This document shows positions 50,471-58,881 of a DNA stretch of 64,000 nucleotides, in pieces. Numbering within the stretch: position 1 is the first letter of the stretch; each line of letters begins with the position of its first letter. The DNA lies in assembly GCF_014333615.1 (NCBI RefSeq), contig NZ_JACSCY010000001.1, forward strand, positions 310,001-374,000, read 5' to 3'. The notes under the pieces are model-generated. The model saw nothing but the letters and a program-made list of their open reading frames with translations, had not been told where the DNA came from and did not search any database. Both the position numbers and the translations under genes were made by a program. Origin of the DNA: Hymenobacter citatus. Its GTDB lineage: Bacteria > Bacteroidota > Bacteroidia > Cytophagales > Hymenobacteraceae.

Positions 50471-51257
50471 TGCTGTTGTGGCGGGTATAGCCCTTAATCA
50501 CGCCTCGACCTGATTGCCGTACAAAGTTTACTACCTCGTCGCGCTCGGGAGAGGGGGCAAGCTCCAACTCAATCTTATCCAGTGCCTCGTTGTTGTTCAG
50601 CCCGCCCAGGAACAACAAGCGGTAGAGCTGCTGAATCTCGGAAATTTTCTGATCGGAGAAGCCCCGGCGGCGCAGCCCAATACTATTGATGCCGGAGTAC
50701 GAAAGTGGCTCACGGCCTGCTTTCACAAAGGGCGGCACATCTTTGCGAATCAGCGAACCACCCGAAATCATGGCGTGGGGACCTACCTTCACAAACTGGT
50801 GTACCGCCGAGGAGCCGCCCACAATGGCATAATCACCTATTTCGACGTGGCCGGCCACTTGCACCGAGTTAGCTAGAATGCAGTTGTCGCCAATCACGCA
50901 ATCGTGGGCTACGTGCACATAAGCCATCAGCAGGCAGTTGCTACCCACCACGGTACGCTGCCGGTCTACGGTGCCACGGTTTACCGTCACGCACTCCCGA
51001 ATCACGGTGTTGTCGCCGATGTGGGCCGTGGTTTTTTCGCCCGCAAATTTCAGGTCCTGCGGTACAGCGGAAATGACGGCGCCGGGGAAAATCTTACAGT
51101 TCTTGCCAATCCGGGCACCAGGCATAATGGTCACGTTCGGACCAATCCAGGTACCCTCCCCGATTTCAACGTCCTGATAAATAGTGGAGAATGGCTCTAC
51201 CACTACATTATGGGCAATTTTGGCTTCGGGGTGGATATAGGCAAACGGCTGGTTCAT
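50460..51257 (-). CDS. lpxA: UDP-N-acetylglucosamine acyltransferase
   Basis: First enzyme of lipid A synthesis, which adds a hydroxyacyl chain to UDP-GlcNAc. The 265-residue protein is a left-handed beta-helix of hexapeptide repeats (IGEGTWIGPNVTIMPGARIG), with catalytic His in VHVAHDCVIGDNC and the C-terminal helical part (INSIGLRRRGFSDQKISEIQ). ATG 51257 (MNQPFAYIHPEAKI) is chosen over TTG 51269. Downstream of lpxC-fabZ across a palindrome and overlapped by the ABC gene. Confidence 0.95.
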   Translation of the reverse strand: MNQPFAYIHPEAKIAHNVVVEPFSTIYQDVEIGEGTWIGPNVTIMPGARIGKNCKIFPGAVISAVPQDLKFAGEKTTAHIGDNTVIRECVTVNRGTVDRQRTVVGSNCLLMAYVHVAHDCVIGDNCILANSVQVAGHVEIGDYAIVGGSSAVHQFVKVGPHAMISGGSLIRKDVPPFVKAGREPLSYSGINSIGLRRRGFSDQKISEIQQLYRLLFLGGLNNNEALDKIELELAPSPERDEVVNFVRQSGRGVIKGYTRHNSSAD

Positions 51258-51268
51258 GCTTTCTTTCA

Positions 51269-51364
51269 ATTAAAGATTAAGAATTAGGAATTAAGAATTG
51301 ACATACATGGCATGAACAGCACAGCGCTGTAGGACCATTTTTTAATTCTTAATTTTTAATTCTT
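51269..51364. repeat. AT-rich palindrome of AAGAATTAA words
   Basis: Words AATTAAAGATTAAGAATTAG (51269 on) face TTTAATTCTTAATTTTTAAT (51340 on). The right part contains the stop codon of lpxC-fabZ (its last codons AAA AAG AAT TAA). Same design as the GC-richer families but with different words. Confidence 0.88.
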
Positions 51365-52747
51365 TTTCACGATGCTGGCGCTCATTTCGGCTTCCATCAC
51401 CACTTTCCCGTTCACAAAAGCCTTGCCGCTCATCTTGGCAATACCCCGTTTGATGGGGGCCAGCAACTGGCACTTGAAGATAATGGTGTCGCCGGGCTTC
51501 ACCATGCGGCGGAAGCGGCAGGTGTCGATGCCGAGGAAGTAAGTCCAGTAGTTTTCGGGGTCGGGTACAGTGTTAAGTACCAGAATACCACCGGTTTGGG
51601 CCATAGCTTCAATCTGCAATACGCCGGGCATCACGGGGTTGCCGGGGAAGTGGCCGGGGAAAAACGGCTCGTTCATCGTCACGTTTTTCACGCCGGTTAC
51701 CGTGGTGGCATCCAGGTGAATGATTTTGTCGATGAGCAGGAAGGGGTAGCGGTGAGGGAGGGTAGCGGCAATCTGGTTGATGTCCATCACCGGCACGCGA
51801 GCGGGGTCGTAGTGCGGCACCGGGGAGGAGTCCACCTCCATCATCTTCTTCTTGATGCGCTTGGCAAACGCCACGTTCGCGGCGTGGCCGGGCCGGGCGG
51901 CCAGGATCTGCCCTTTCAGCGGGCGGCCTACCAGGGCCAGGTCGCCGATGAGGTCGAGGAGCTTGTGGCGGGCGGGCTCGTTTTTGTGGCGCAGGTCCAC
52001 GTTGTTGAGGATGCCTTCCTTCTTCACGGCCACTTTGGGCTTGCCCAGCATCTCGGCCAGCTCGCTCAGCTCATCCTCGCTCACCACGCGGTCTACCACC
52101 ACAATGGCATTGCTCAGGTCGCCGCCTTTGATGAGGTTTTGCTTGTAGAGCGCCTCCAGCTCGTGCAGAAAGCAAAACGTGCGCGACGACGCAATTTCGG
52201 TGGCAAACTGCGACATCTCCGTGAGCGAGGCGTGTTGCGAGCCCAGTACCGGCGAGTTGTAGTCCACCATCACCGTGAGGCGGTAGTTGTCGAGGGGTAG
52301 GGCGGCAATTTCCACGCCGCGGGGGTTGTCCTGGTAGCGGATTTCGTCGGGAATCTCGAAGTAGTTGCGCAGGGCGTTCTGCTCTTCCAGCCCTACCTCC
52401 TGCAACGGCTTGATGAACTCGTACGATGAGCCATCCATAATGGGCGGCTCGGGGCCGCTGAGCTGGATGAGCACGTTGTCAATTTGCAGGCCTACCAGCG
52501 CGGCCAGCGTATGCTCCACGGTGTTCACGCGGGCACCGTTCTGCTCGATGGTGGTGCCGCGGGAAAGGTCCACTACGTTGTCTACGTCGGCATCTACCAG
52601 GGGCTGACCGGGCAAATCAATCCGCTGAAACTTGTAGCCGTGGTTGACGGGCGCCGGGCAGAAGGTCATGGTGGCCACCACGCCCGTGTGCAGGCCAATG
52701 CCGCTCACGGTTACCGGGGCCTTAATGGTGTGTTGCTTGTCGTTCAT
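51356..52747 (-). CDS. lpxC-fabZ: Fused LpxC deacetylase and FabZ dehydratase
   Basis: A 463-residue fusion found in Bacteroidota. The LpxC part (1 to about 310) removes the acetyl group of the LpxA product; the zinc His is in VNTVEHTLAAL, with a second cluster PARHKLLDLIGDLALVGRPL and a further His in ARPGHAANVAF. The FabZ part (about 325-463) dehydrates 3-hydroxyacyl-ACP: LPHRYPFLLIDKI, then EPFFPGHFPGNPVMPGVLQI with catalytic His and Glu. Joining them balances fatty-acid and lipid A pathways that share the hydroxyacyl-ACP pool. Start ATG 52747. Confidence 0.96.
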   Translation of the reverse strand: MNDKQHTIKAPVTVSGIGLHTGVVATMTFCPAPVNHGYKFQRIDLPGQPLVDADVDNVVDLSRGTTIEQNGARVNTVEHTLAALVGLQIDNVLIQLSGPEPPIMDGSSYEFIKPLQEVGLEEQNALRNYFEIPDEIRYQDNPRGVEIAALPLDNYRLTVMVDYNSPVLGSQHASLTEMSQFATEIASSRTFCFLHELEALYKQNLIKGGDLSNAIVVVDRVVSEDELSELAEMLGKPKVAVKKEGILNNVDLRHKNEPARHKLLDLIGDLALVGRPLKGQILAARPGHAANVAFAKRIKKKMMEVDSSPVPHYDPARVPVMDINQIAATLPHRYPFLLIDKIIHLDATTVTGVKNVTMNEPFFPGHFPGNPVMPGVLQIEAMAQTGGILVLNTVPDPENYWTYFLGIDTCRFRRMVKPGDTIIFKCQLLAPIKRGIAKMSGKAFVNGKVVMEAEMSASIVKKN

Positions 52748-52748
52748 T

Positions 52749-52858
52749 GAGTAGCTGTTAGCTATTGGCTATTAGCTGTTAGCTTATGGGTAAAGAAGCC
52801 GGGAGCAGAGAAGTTGAACGGCGCTAACGGCAACAGCTAATAGCTAACAGCTCAACTC
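52749..52858. repeat. Palindrome of GTTAGCTATTAGCTGTTAG words
   Basis: GAGTAGCTGTTAGCTATTGG and ATTAGCTGTTAGC (52749-52783) face GCTAACGGCAACAGCTAATA and GCTAACAGCTCAACTC (52823-52858). Words relate to the sequence inserted in valS. It lies between the lpxC-fabZ start and lpxD stop. Confidence 0.92.
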
Positions 52859-52868
52859 GGCCGCAAAG

Positions 52869-53909
52869 CTATGACTTTTCCGGCTTTGAATTGGCGCGTT
52901 CTAACGCACTCAGGCGGCGCTCCAGGTCGGGCAGGTGCCGGAAAACGGCTTGAGCGCGCAGACTGTCACGCAAACTGAAGGCCGGTGCGCCCTGCAAAAA
53001 CACCCCTTCTTCCTTGATAGACTTGCCTACCCCCGACTGGGCCGTGACGGTGGTATGGTTGGCCAACGTGAGGTGCCCGGCAATGCCCGTTTGCCCGGCC
53101 AGCACGCAGAAATCCCCGATTTTGGTGGAGCCCGACACGCCCGTTTGCGACGCAATAACCGTGTGTCGGCCCACCTCTACGTTGTGCGCCAGCTGCACCA
53201 GATTGTCGATTTTGGCACCCTCCCGAATGACCGTTGAACCCATCGTGGCGCAGTCAATCGTGGTATTGGCCCCGATGCTCACGTTGTCTTCCAGCACTAC
53301 GTTGCCAATCTGTGGAATGGGGCGGTAGGAGCCGTCGGGCTGAGGGGCGAAGCCGAAGCCGTCGGAGCCCAGCACCGCGCCGGCGTGAATCACGCAGCGC
53401 GCCCCTACCACCGTATCGGGGTAGAGCTTGGCGCCGGCGTAGACGATGGTGCCGTCGCCGATGCGGCACCGGTCGCCGATGTAGGCGTGCGGGAAAATCA
53501 GCACGTCGCGCCCAATAGTACAGCCCTCGCCGATGTAGGAAAAGGCACCGCGGTAGTGGCCGTCGCCTACCTCCGAGCCGGCGCCCAGAAAGGCCGGCTC
53601 CTCTACGCCCCGGCGGCCGGTGCGGGTGGCCTGCTGGTAAAACTCCAGCAGGGTAGTGAAGCTGGAATACGGGTCGTCGACGCGGATAAGGGCGGCCGTT
53701 ACGGGCTGGCGCAACACCAGGTCGCGGCTCACAATCACGGCCGAAGCGCCCGTGGTATACAGGTGCGACTCGTACTTGAGATTAGCCAGAAAAGAGAGAG
53801 CCCCTGGCTGCGCTTCTTCAATCTTCGCCAGCCGGTCTATGCTCCGGGTGGCGTCTCCTTCCGTTGTGCCGTGCAGCACTTCCGCAATCTGGCTTACCGT
53901 AAATTCCAT
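52869..53909 (-). CDS. lpxD: UDP-3-O-acylglucosamine N-acyltransferase
   Basis: Third committed lipid A enzyme; adds the second acyl chain. The 346-residue protein has an N-terminal uridine-binding domain (1 to about 100; EFTVSQIAEVLHGTTEGD, GALSFLANLKYESHLY), a left-handed beta-helix (VGDGHYRGAFSYIGEGCTIG, IGDRCRIGDGTIVYAG) with catalytic His in DNLVQLAHNVEVGRH, and a C-terminal helix (RDSLRAQAVFRHLPDLERRL). ATG 53909 (MEFTVSQI) is chosen; the upstream frame to 54011 is repeat-derived. Confidence 0.95.
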   Translation of the reverse strand: MEFTVSQIAEVLHGTTEGDATRSIDRLAKIEEAQPGALSFLANLKYESHLYTTGASAVIVSRDLVLRQPVTAALIRVDDPYSSFTTLLEFYQQATRTGRRGVEEPAFLGAGSEVGDGHYRGAFSYIGEGCTIGRDVLIFPHAYIGDRCRIGDGTIVYAGAKLYPDTVVGARCVIHAGAVLGSDGFGFAPQPDGSYRPIPQIGNVVLEDNVSIGANTTIDCATMGSTVIREGAKIDNLVQLAHNVEVGRHTVIASQTGVSGSTKIGDFCVLAGQTGIAGHLTLANHTTVTAQSGVGKSIKEEGVFLQGAPAFSLRDSLRAQAVFRHLPDLERRLSALERANSKPEKS

Positions 53910-53932
53910 CCGGCAAAAGTAGGGATTGATTG

Positions 53933-54034
53933 TTGATGTGCCGATGTGCCGATAAGTTGATTGTGGATGTGCTGATAAAAACGGAAACATCATCAGCCGA
54001 TCAGCAATCAACTCATCAGCATATCAACTCATTA
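53933..54034. repeat. Imperfect palindrome of TTGATGTGCTGATG words
   Basis: TTGTTGATGTGCCGATGTGC and GTGGATGTGCTGATAA (53929-53978) face CATCAGCCGATCAGC and ATCAACTCATCAGCATATCA (53989 on). Same word family as around the terminator at 48.6 kb. Lies between lpxD start and the HD gene stop. Confidence 0.8.
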
Positions 54035-54040
54035 ACACAG

Positions 54041-55267
54041 TTACATAATTTCCTTGGGGTAGCAGAGATAGTGCTTTTCTACCCGCTGGCTGAGGGCGCG
54101 AATGTTGGGCAGGTCCGAGGCCACCGCTACGTTTACCACGCGCCCGCGCTTGGTGAGCACGTCGATGGTGTCGCCCACGGCATCGTAGGCGTTGTTGCTG
54201 ATGCGGCCGTGTAGCATTAGCAGGGCGGCTTCGTCGGGCGGCAGCTGGAAACGCTCGGCAATCAGTTCGGTTACGCCCAGCTTGAAGTCATCTTCAAACG
54301 CATCGGACTGCAACGTTATTTTGAACAGGTGGCGGTTGAGAATGCTGCCGGCCATGTAGCTGAGCACCTTGTCGGGGTGGGTGGCCCACTGCTTCACGGC
54401 CCCCCAAATGTCGTAGTCGTCGAGCTGCACGAAGCGTTGCAGGATGCTGTCGTCGGCCTCAAACTCGCGGATGCTTACCGGTCGGCTCAGAAAGTAGTGT
54501 AGGCACGACGACGCCCCTACCTCCTGCCCGGCGCGGGCCAGGTCGCGGGCGCGCTGTACAATGCGAATCACCATTTGCTCGGCCGATGTCACGGTTTTGT
54601 GCAGGTACACTTGCCAGTACATTAGGCGGCGGCTCACCAGAAAGTTCTCGATGCTGTACACGGCTTTTTCTTCCAGCACCAGCTTTTCGTCCACTACCGT
54701 CAGCATTTTGATGAGGCGGTCGGCGCCGGGCCTACCCTCCTGCACGCCGGTGTAGAAGGAGTCGCGGTTGAGGTAGTCGAGGCGGTCCATATCCAGCTGG
54801 CTGCTCACGAGCTGGTGAAAGAACGGCCGGGAGTAGGAACCCTGGAAAATCTGGATAGCCAGGTCGAGCCGGCCGTCGAACTCCGTATTCAGCCGTTGCA
54901 TCAGATACAAGGAAAGCTGCTCGTGCGGCACGCCGTCGAAAATGCTGTGCTCCAGCGCGTGCGAGAGCGGGCCGTGGCCGATGTCGTGCAGCAGGATGGC
55001 AATCATGGCCGCCTCGCCTTCCTTGGCTGAAATCTTCACCCCTTTATCCTTCAACGAGCGCAGTGCTAGCGACATCAGGTGCATAGCACCCAGCGCGTGG
55101 TGAAAGCGCGTGTGCAGCGCCCCCGGATACACGAAGCTGGTGAGCCCGAGCTGCTGAATCCGCCGCAGCCGCTGAAAATACGGGTGCTCAATCAGATCAA
55201 ACAGCAGCTCCGTGGGGATAGTCACGAAGCCATATACGGGGTCGTTGAAGATTTTCTTTTTGTTCAT
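54041..55267 (-). CDS. HD-domain phosphohydrolase (SAMHD1-/dGTPase-like)
   Basis: A 408-residue metal-dependent phosphohydrolase. The HD motif is spread over FHHALGAMHL (His), LLHDIGHGPLSHALEH (His-Asp) and the late Asp in SSQLDMDRLDYLNRD. The front YFQRLRRIQQLGLTSFVYPG is typical of YdhJ/dGTPase-like HD proteins. In Bacteroidota it commonly precedes lpxD, as here; whether it hydrolyses dNTPs or other nucleotides is not known. Its ATG 55267 is within 4 bases of an inverted-repeat arm. Confidence 0.9.
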   Translation of the reverse strand: MNKKKIFNDPVYGFVTIPTELLFDLIEHPYFQRLRRIQQLGLTSFVYPGALHTRFHHALGAMHLMSLALRSLKDKGVKISAKEGEAAMIAILLHDIGHGPLSHALEHSIFDGVPHEQLSLYLMQRLNTEFDGRLDLAIQIFQGSYSRPFFHQLVSSQLDMDRLDYLNRDSFYTGVQEGRPGADRLIKMLTVVDEKLVLEEKAVYSIENFLVSRRLMYWQVYLHKTVTSAEQMVIRIVQRARDLARAGQEVGASSCLHYFLSRPVSIREFEADDSILQRFVQLDDYDIWGAVKQWATHPDKVLSYMAGSILNRHLFKITLQSDAFEDDFKLGVTELIAERFQLPPDEAALLMLHGRISNNAYDAVGDTIDVLTKRGRVVNVAVASDLPNIRALSQRVEKHYLCYPKEIM

Positions 55268-55270
55268 TTT

Positions 55271-55903
55271 TGGGGTCTTAGGGTCTCGGGGTCTTGGGGT
55301 CTTGGATAGTAGACCGGTGGACCGAAGCGCCCGGAGGAAAGGTTGGCTTTACAGTGAATCGGACTTATACGGCCCGATTATCGGGTAGATTGGCTTTTAC
55401 TTTTTGATAATACGCTGTGAGCATTCGGCGGAGTCGCTCCACATCAGCTAGCAATTGCTCGGCGGTTGCAGAAGGTAGATATTCTAATCCTTGTGCTAAA
55501 AGTAGTTGCGAAGCTAGCTCGCTGGCCGAACCCATAGCAATTGCAAGGAACCGTAACAGATCAGGAGACGATTGCCGTCCACAGCCTTCTGCAATATTAT
55601 GTGGTACGGAGGCCGCCGACCGTCGCATCTGACTGGTTAGACCGAATAGCTCTTCTTTAGGGAAATTGCGCGTGATTCGATAAACAGATAACGTTAATTC
55701 CTGTCCTTCCTGCCAGATGCGCAGCTTATGGAAGTCAAACATAAAGCGTGTAAATAAGTAGTTATAGATATTACCTGGGCAAGATTGTATCCTATTCGCC
55801 CGTTTTGTGGTAAAGCTACTGGCTTTACGCTGCATTCATTGTTCAGAAGGATTGGGGTTATCCTGAAAACCAAGACCCCAAGACCCCAAGACCCCAAGAC
55901 CCC
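55271..55903. mobile_element. Cassette: four-helix-bundle gene between GGGTCTTGG inverted repeats
   Basis: Left arm 55271-55305 (GGGGTCTTAGGGTCTCGGGG then TCTTGGGGTCTTGG) and right arm 55870-55903 (CCAAGACCCC repeated) are complementary. They enclose one gene, 55365-55742. The arms touch the start codons of the two divergent flanking genes (55267 and 55906), so the cassette fills the whole gap. The gene-free palindrome at 16.2 kb uses similar words. Mobility is inferred. Confidence 0.6.
55365..55742 (-). CDS. Four-helix-bundle protein (S23/bAvd-like)
   Basis: A 125-residue helical protein of the 23S-rRNA intervening-sequence (S23)/bAvd group: FHKLRIWQEGQELTLSVYRI, NFPKEELFGLTSQMRRSAAS, VPHNIAEGCGRQSSPDLLRF, then ELASQLLLAQGLEYLP and a final coiled helix (LLADVERLRRMLTAYYQKVK). 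Members form pentamers that bind nucleic acid; one subgroup aids diversity-generating retroelements, but no reverse transcriptase is nearby. ATG 55742 is chosen. The base composition is lower in GC than the neighbours. It lies between inverted repeats. Confidence 0.93.
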   Translation of the reverse strand: MFDFHKLRIWQEGQELTLSVYRITRNFPKEELFGLTSQMRRSAASVPHNIAEGCGRQSSPDLLRFLAIAMGSASELASQLLLAQGLEYLPSATAEQLLADVERLRRMLTAYYQKVKANLPDNRAV

Positions 55904-55905
55904 TT

Positions 55906-57471
55906 ATGCAATACTCCATCCTCTGGGCCGACGACGAAATCGACTTGCTCAAACCCCACATTCTCTTTCTCAAAGAAAAAGGCTACGACGTGACCGGTGT
56001 AAATTCCGGGGCCGATGCCATTGAGGAAATTCAGGAAAAAACCTACGATCTGGTGTTTCTGGACGAGAATATGCCCGGCCTCACCGGCCTCGAAACCCTC
56101 ACCGAAATCAAAGCCGTGAAGCCCACGGTACCGGTGGTGATGATTACCAAGAGCGAGGAGGAGCATATTATGGAGGAGGCCATCGGCAGCAAAATTGCTG
56201 ACTACCTCATCAAGCCCGTGAACCCCAACCAGATTCTGCTATCGGTGAAGAAGGTGCTGGACAACAAGCGCCTAGTGTCGGAGAAAACGAACAGCAGCTA
56301 CCAGCGCGACTTCCGCCAGCTGGGCATGCAGCTCGGCGACCGGCTCTCGCCTGCCGAGTGGGCCGATGTGTACAAGAAGCTGGCCTACTGGGAGTTGGAA
56401 ATCGACGAAACCGAAGGCAAGAGCATGGCCGACGTGTTCAACATGCAGAAGGACGAGGCCAATACCTATTTCGGGCGCTTTATCACGGAAAATTACGAGG
56501 ACTGGGTGAACGGCGACGATGCGGACGCCCCGCTCATGTCGCACCAGTTGTTTAAGGAGCGCGTGTTTCCGCTGCTCAAGGAAACCGGCGACACGCCCGT
56601 GTACTTCGTGCTCATCGACAACCTGCGCTACGACCAGTGGAAGATCCTGGAGCCCATCATTGCCGAGTTGTTCACCGTGGATTCGGAGGAGATGTATTAC
56701 TCCATCCTACCCACTACCACGGCCTACGCCCGCAACGCCATCTTCTCGGGCATGATGCCGGGCGAGATTCAGAAGAAATACCCCAACCTGTGGGTGAACG
56801 ACGACGACGACGAGGGCAAGAACCTGCACGAGGCGGAGTTCATGGAAATCAACTTCCAGCGCGCCAACCAGAAGCACAAGCACAGCTATAACAAGGTAAC
56901 CAACTTGCAGGCAGGTAAAGACTTGCTGAGCAAAATGAGTAACCTGCACAACAACTACAAGCTCAACGTCATCGTCTACAACTTCGTGGACATGCTTTCC
57001 CACGCCCGCACCGACATGGCCATGATTCGGGAGCTGGCCGCCGATGAGTCGGCGTACCGCAGCATCACCCGCTCGTGGTTCCTGCACTCGCCGCTGTACG
57101 AGATGCTGCAAACTATTTCTGAGAAGAAGGGCAAGCTCATCATCACCACCGACCACGGCACCATCCGCGTGAAGCGTCCCTACAAGATTGTGGGCGACCG
57201 AAACACGAACACCAACCTGCGCTACAAGCACGGCAAAAACCTGGGCTTCGACGACTCGCGCGACGTGTACGTGGTGCGCAAGCCCGAGCGCATCTTCCTA
57301 CCCCGCGAAAACGTGAGCACCGCCTACGTCTTCACGGTGGGCGACTACTTCTTCGCCTATCCCAACAACTACAACTACTACGTGAACTACTACAAGGACA
57401 CGTTCCAGCACGGCGGCATCTCGCTGGAGGAATGTATTATCCCCTACATCACCCTCACAGCGAAAGGGTAG
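55906..57471 (+). CDS. porX: PorX, T9SS response regulator with PglZ phosphatase domain
   Basis: A 521-residue regulator of the type IX secretion system. The receiver domain (1-120) has Asp9/Asp10, phospho-acceptor Asp53 in LVFLDENMPGLTG, Thr81 and Lys103. A helical linker follows, then an alkaline-phosphatase-like PglZ domain (about 215-521) with metal and nucleophile regions VYFVLIDNLRYDQW, LPTTTAYARNAIFSG, DMLSHARTDM and IITTDHGTI. PorX works with kinase PorY and the sigma factor SigP in known species; it hydrolyses cyclic oligonucleotides in characterised examples. The start is immediately after a repeat arm, leaving no room for a usual leader. Confidence 0.95.
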   Translation: MQYSILWADDEIDLLKPHILFLKEKGYDVTGVNSGADAIEEIQEKTYDLVFLDENMPGLTGLETLTEIKAVKPTVPVVMITKSEEEHIMEEAIGSKIADYLIKPVNPNQILLSVKKVLDNKRLVSEKTNSSYQRDFRQLGMQLGDRLSPAEWADVYKKLAYWELEIDETEGKSMADVFNMQKDEANTYFGRFITENYEDWVNGDDADAPLMSHQLFKERVFPLLKETGDTPVYFVLIDNLRYDQWKILEPIIAELFTVDSEEMYYSILPTTTAYARNAIFSGMMPGEIQKKYPNLWVNDDDDEGKNLHEAEFMEINFQRANQKHKHSYNKVTNLQAGKDLLSKMSNLHNNYKLNVIVYNFVDMLSHARTDMAMIRELAADESAYRSITRSWFLHSPLYEMLQTISEKKGKLIITTDHGTIRVKRPYKIVGDRNTNTNLRYKHGKNLGFDDSRDVYVVRKPERIFLPRENVSTAYVFTVGDYFFAYPNNYNYYVNYYKDTFQHGGISLEECIIPYITLTAKG

Positions 57472-57492
57472 GGAAAGTTTGCACTAACGCGT

Positions 57493-57548
57493 AGCGCCGC
57501 GTCGGCACCGACAGTAAGATTCTGTTGGTGCTGACGCGGCGCTTTTTA
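57493..57548 (+). terminator. Rho-independent terminator after porX
   Basis: Stem of about 22 bases (AGCGCCGCGTC, then GGCACCGACAG against CTGTTGGTGCTGACGCGGCG) with a small loop and a T run. Confidence 0.85.
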
Positions 57549-57627
57549 TTATATGCTGCATAATATATTGTATAGTTAATTTTCAGCGTTCAGTATTCTA
57601 CTAATCAACTTACTACCCTATTAACTC

Positions 57628-58770
57628 ATGAGAAATTCGTTCGTGAAAATTAGCCTACTCGCTTGCTTGTGTGCTTGCGCGAAAAAAAAACCTGCTGACG
57701 AAATTATAGTCGAGGGAAATTTAAAGAACATGCCGGATGGTAAAGTCTATTTAGCCGATGCCTATCGCTATGAAATATTGCTTGATTCAGCGGAGTGCAA
57801 GGATGGACATTTCCTCTTCAAACTGAAACCGGATTCCTCCTTCACGCCTAGTATGGTATCTATTCATTATACCAACAATATACCATTTGACTCCACAGAC
57901 AGGGAGCAATATTACAAACGGCTAGGGTATAGAATGCTAGCGTTTTATAACTACACAAAAGGCGCAGATAGCTTAAAATATTATAACACATCCTTTTTCT
58001 TAGGAAAAGGGCACACAACACTAGAGGGTGATCTGCAGGGTGATAAAATAAGAGTATTCGGTAGTAAGGAAACTGGCCTTATGTACAGTCTGAATAGAGC
58101 AGATTTTGGTTGGTTAGGTAATAGCGAAGGAGAAAAACGGGCAGCTAGAATTAATTTTTTTACAAATACAGTTAAGAAAAACCCCTACTCGTACTACCTT
58201 ATAAAAGAAATATATAACGCGAAAGAACAGTACTCTGAGCAGGAGCTACGAGAGATTCTGGCGCTGTTCGATCCAGAGGTGCAGGTATCCGCTGCCGGTA
58301 CTAAGGTCAAAAACTATTTAGCGAACAGAGTTGATCCGGATAAGCCCTTACCTAATATGCTCCTCACAGGGCCTGACAAGCAGCAGGGTGGGATGATGGA
58401 CAACGGTGCGAAGGTGAATATGCTCGTGTTTTGGGCTAGCTGGTGTGGGCCGTGCCGGAAGGAGATACCCCAGCTGAAAGAGCTGTATGCCGAATACAAA
58501 GACCGGGGCGTGAATCTGGTTAGCGTGTCCATCGATGAACAACCGGAAAGCTGGCAGAAGGCGTTAGGGCAGGAGCAGATGGGATGGCCGCAGCTCATTG
58601 TTGATAAAGAGCAGATTGAGTTGGTGCAGCAAAAATTCAACTTTAGCGCTATTCCGCTGGTTATCCTAGCCGACAGCAGGGGTAAGGAAATACGAAGGTT
58701 TGTAGGGTACGCGAAGAACAATCCGCAGTTATACCGGGCCGCGCTAAATGATAAGGTAGGCGCTAAGTAA
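57628..58770 (+). CDS. Thioredoxin-like lipoprotein (TlpA/ResA type) with DUF4369-like front
   Basis: A 380-residue exported thiol oxidoreductase. The signal peptide ends in a lipobox-like LCAC, so it is probably a lipoprotein. Residues about 27-150 resemble DUF4369 (IIVEGNLKNMPDGKVYLADA); a helical middle follows; the thioredoxin fold (about 250-375) has WCGPC in LVFWASWCGPCRKEIPQLKE and the cis-Pro in FSAIPLVILADSRG. It should reduce or reshuffle disulfides in the envelope. The first two thirds are strongly AT-rich with rare-looking codons, unlike the thioredoxin part and the neighbours, which suggests transfer or a chimera. Confidence 0.9.
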   Translation: MRNSFVKISLLACLCACAKKKPADEIIVEGNLKNMPDGKVYLADAYRYEILLDSAECKDGHFLFKLKPDSSFTPSMVSIHYTNNIPFDSTDREQYYKRLGYRMLAFYNYTKGADSLKYYNTSFFLGKGHTTLEGDLQGDKIRVFGSKETGLMYSLNRADFGWLGNSEGEKRAARINFFTNTVKKNPYSYYLIKEIYNAKEQYSEQELREILALFDPEVQVSAAGTKVKNYLANRVDPDKPLPNMLLTGPDKQQGGMMDNGAKVNMLVFWASWCGPCRKEIPQLKELYAEYKDRGVNLVSVSIDEQPESWQKALGQEQMGWPQLIVDKEQIELVQQKFNFSAIPLVILADSRGKEIRRFVGYAKNNPQLYRAALNDKVGAK

Positions 58771-58780
58771 GCCACACAAC

Positions 58781-58819
58781 GAAAAAGGCCGTTGCACGAG
58801 TAGTGCAACGGCCTTTTTC
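58781..58819. terminator. Bidirectional terminator
   Basis: Perfect 17-base stem (GAAAAAGGCCGTTGCAC and complement) with a five-base loop, A run and T run on the two sides, between the convergent thioredoxin-like and SusD genes. Confidence 0.95.
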
Positions 58820-58881
58820 TTCTCAAGCCAAGGGGCTAGACCTATTGTCTGGAATCTACTATCAACAAGATGGTGGGCACG

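Noticed and set aside
55365..55742. Part of a diversity-generating retroelement
   Set aside because: The protein resembles bAvd, but no reverse transcriptase, template repeat or variable repeat is in the window.
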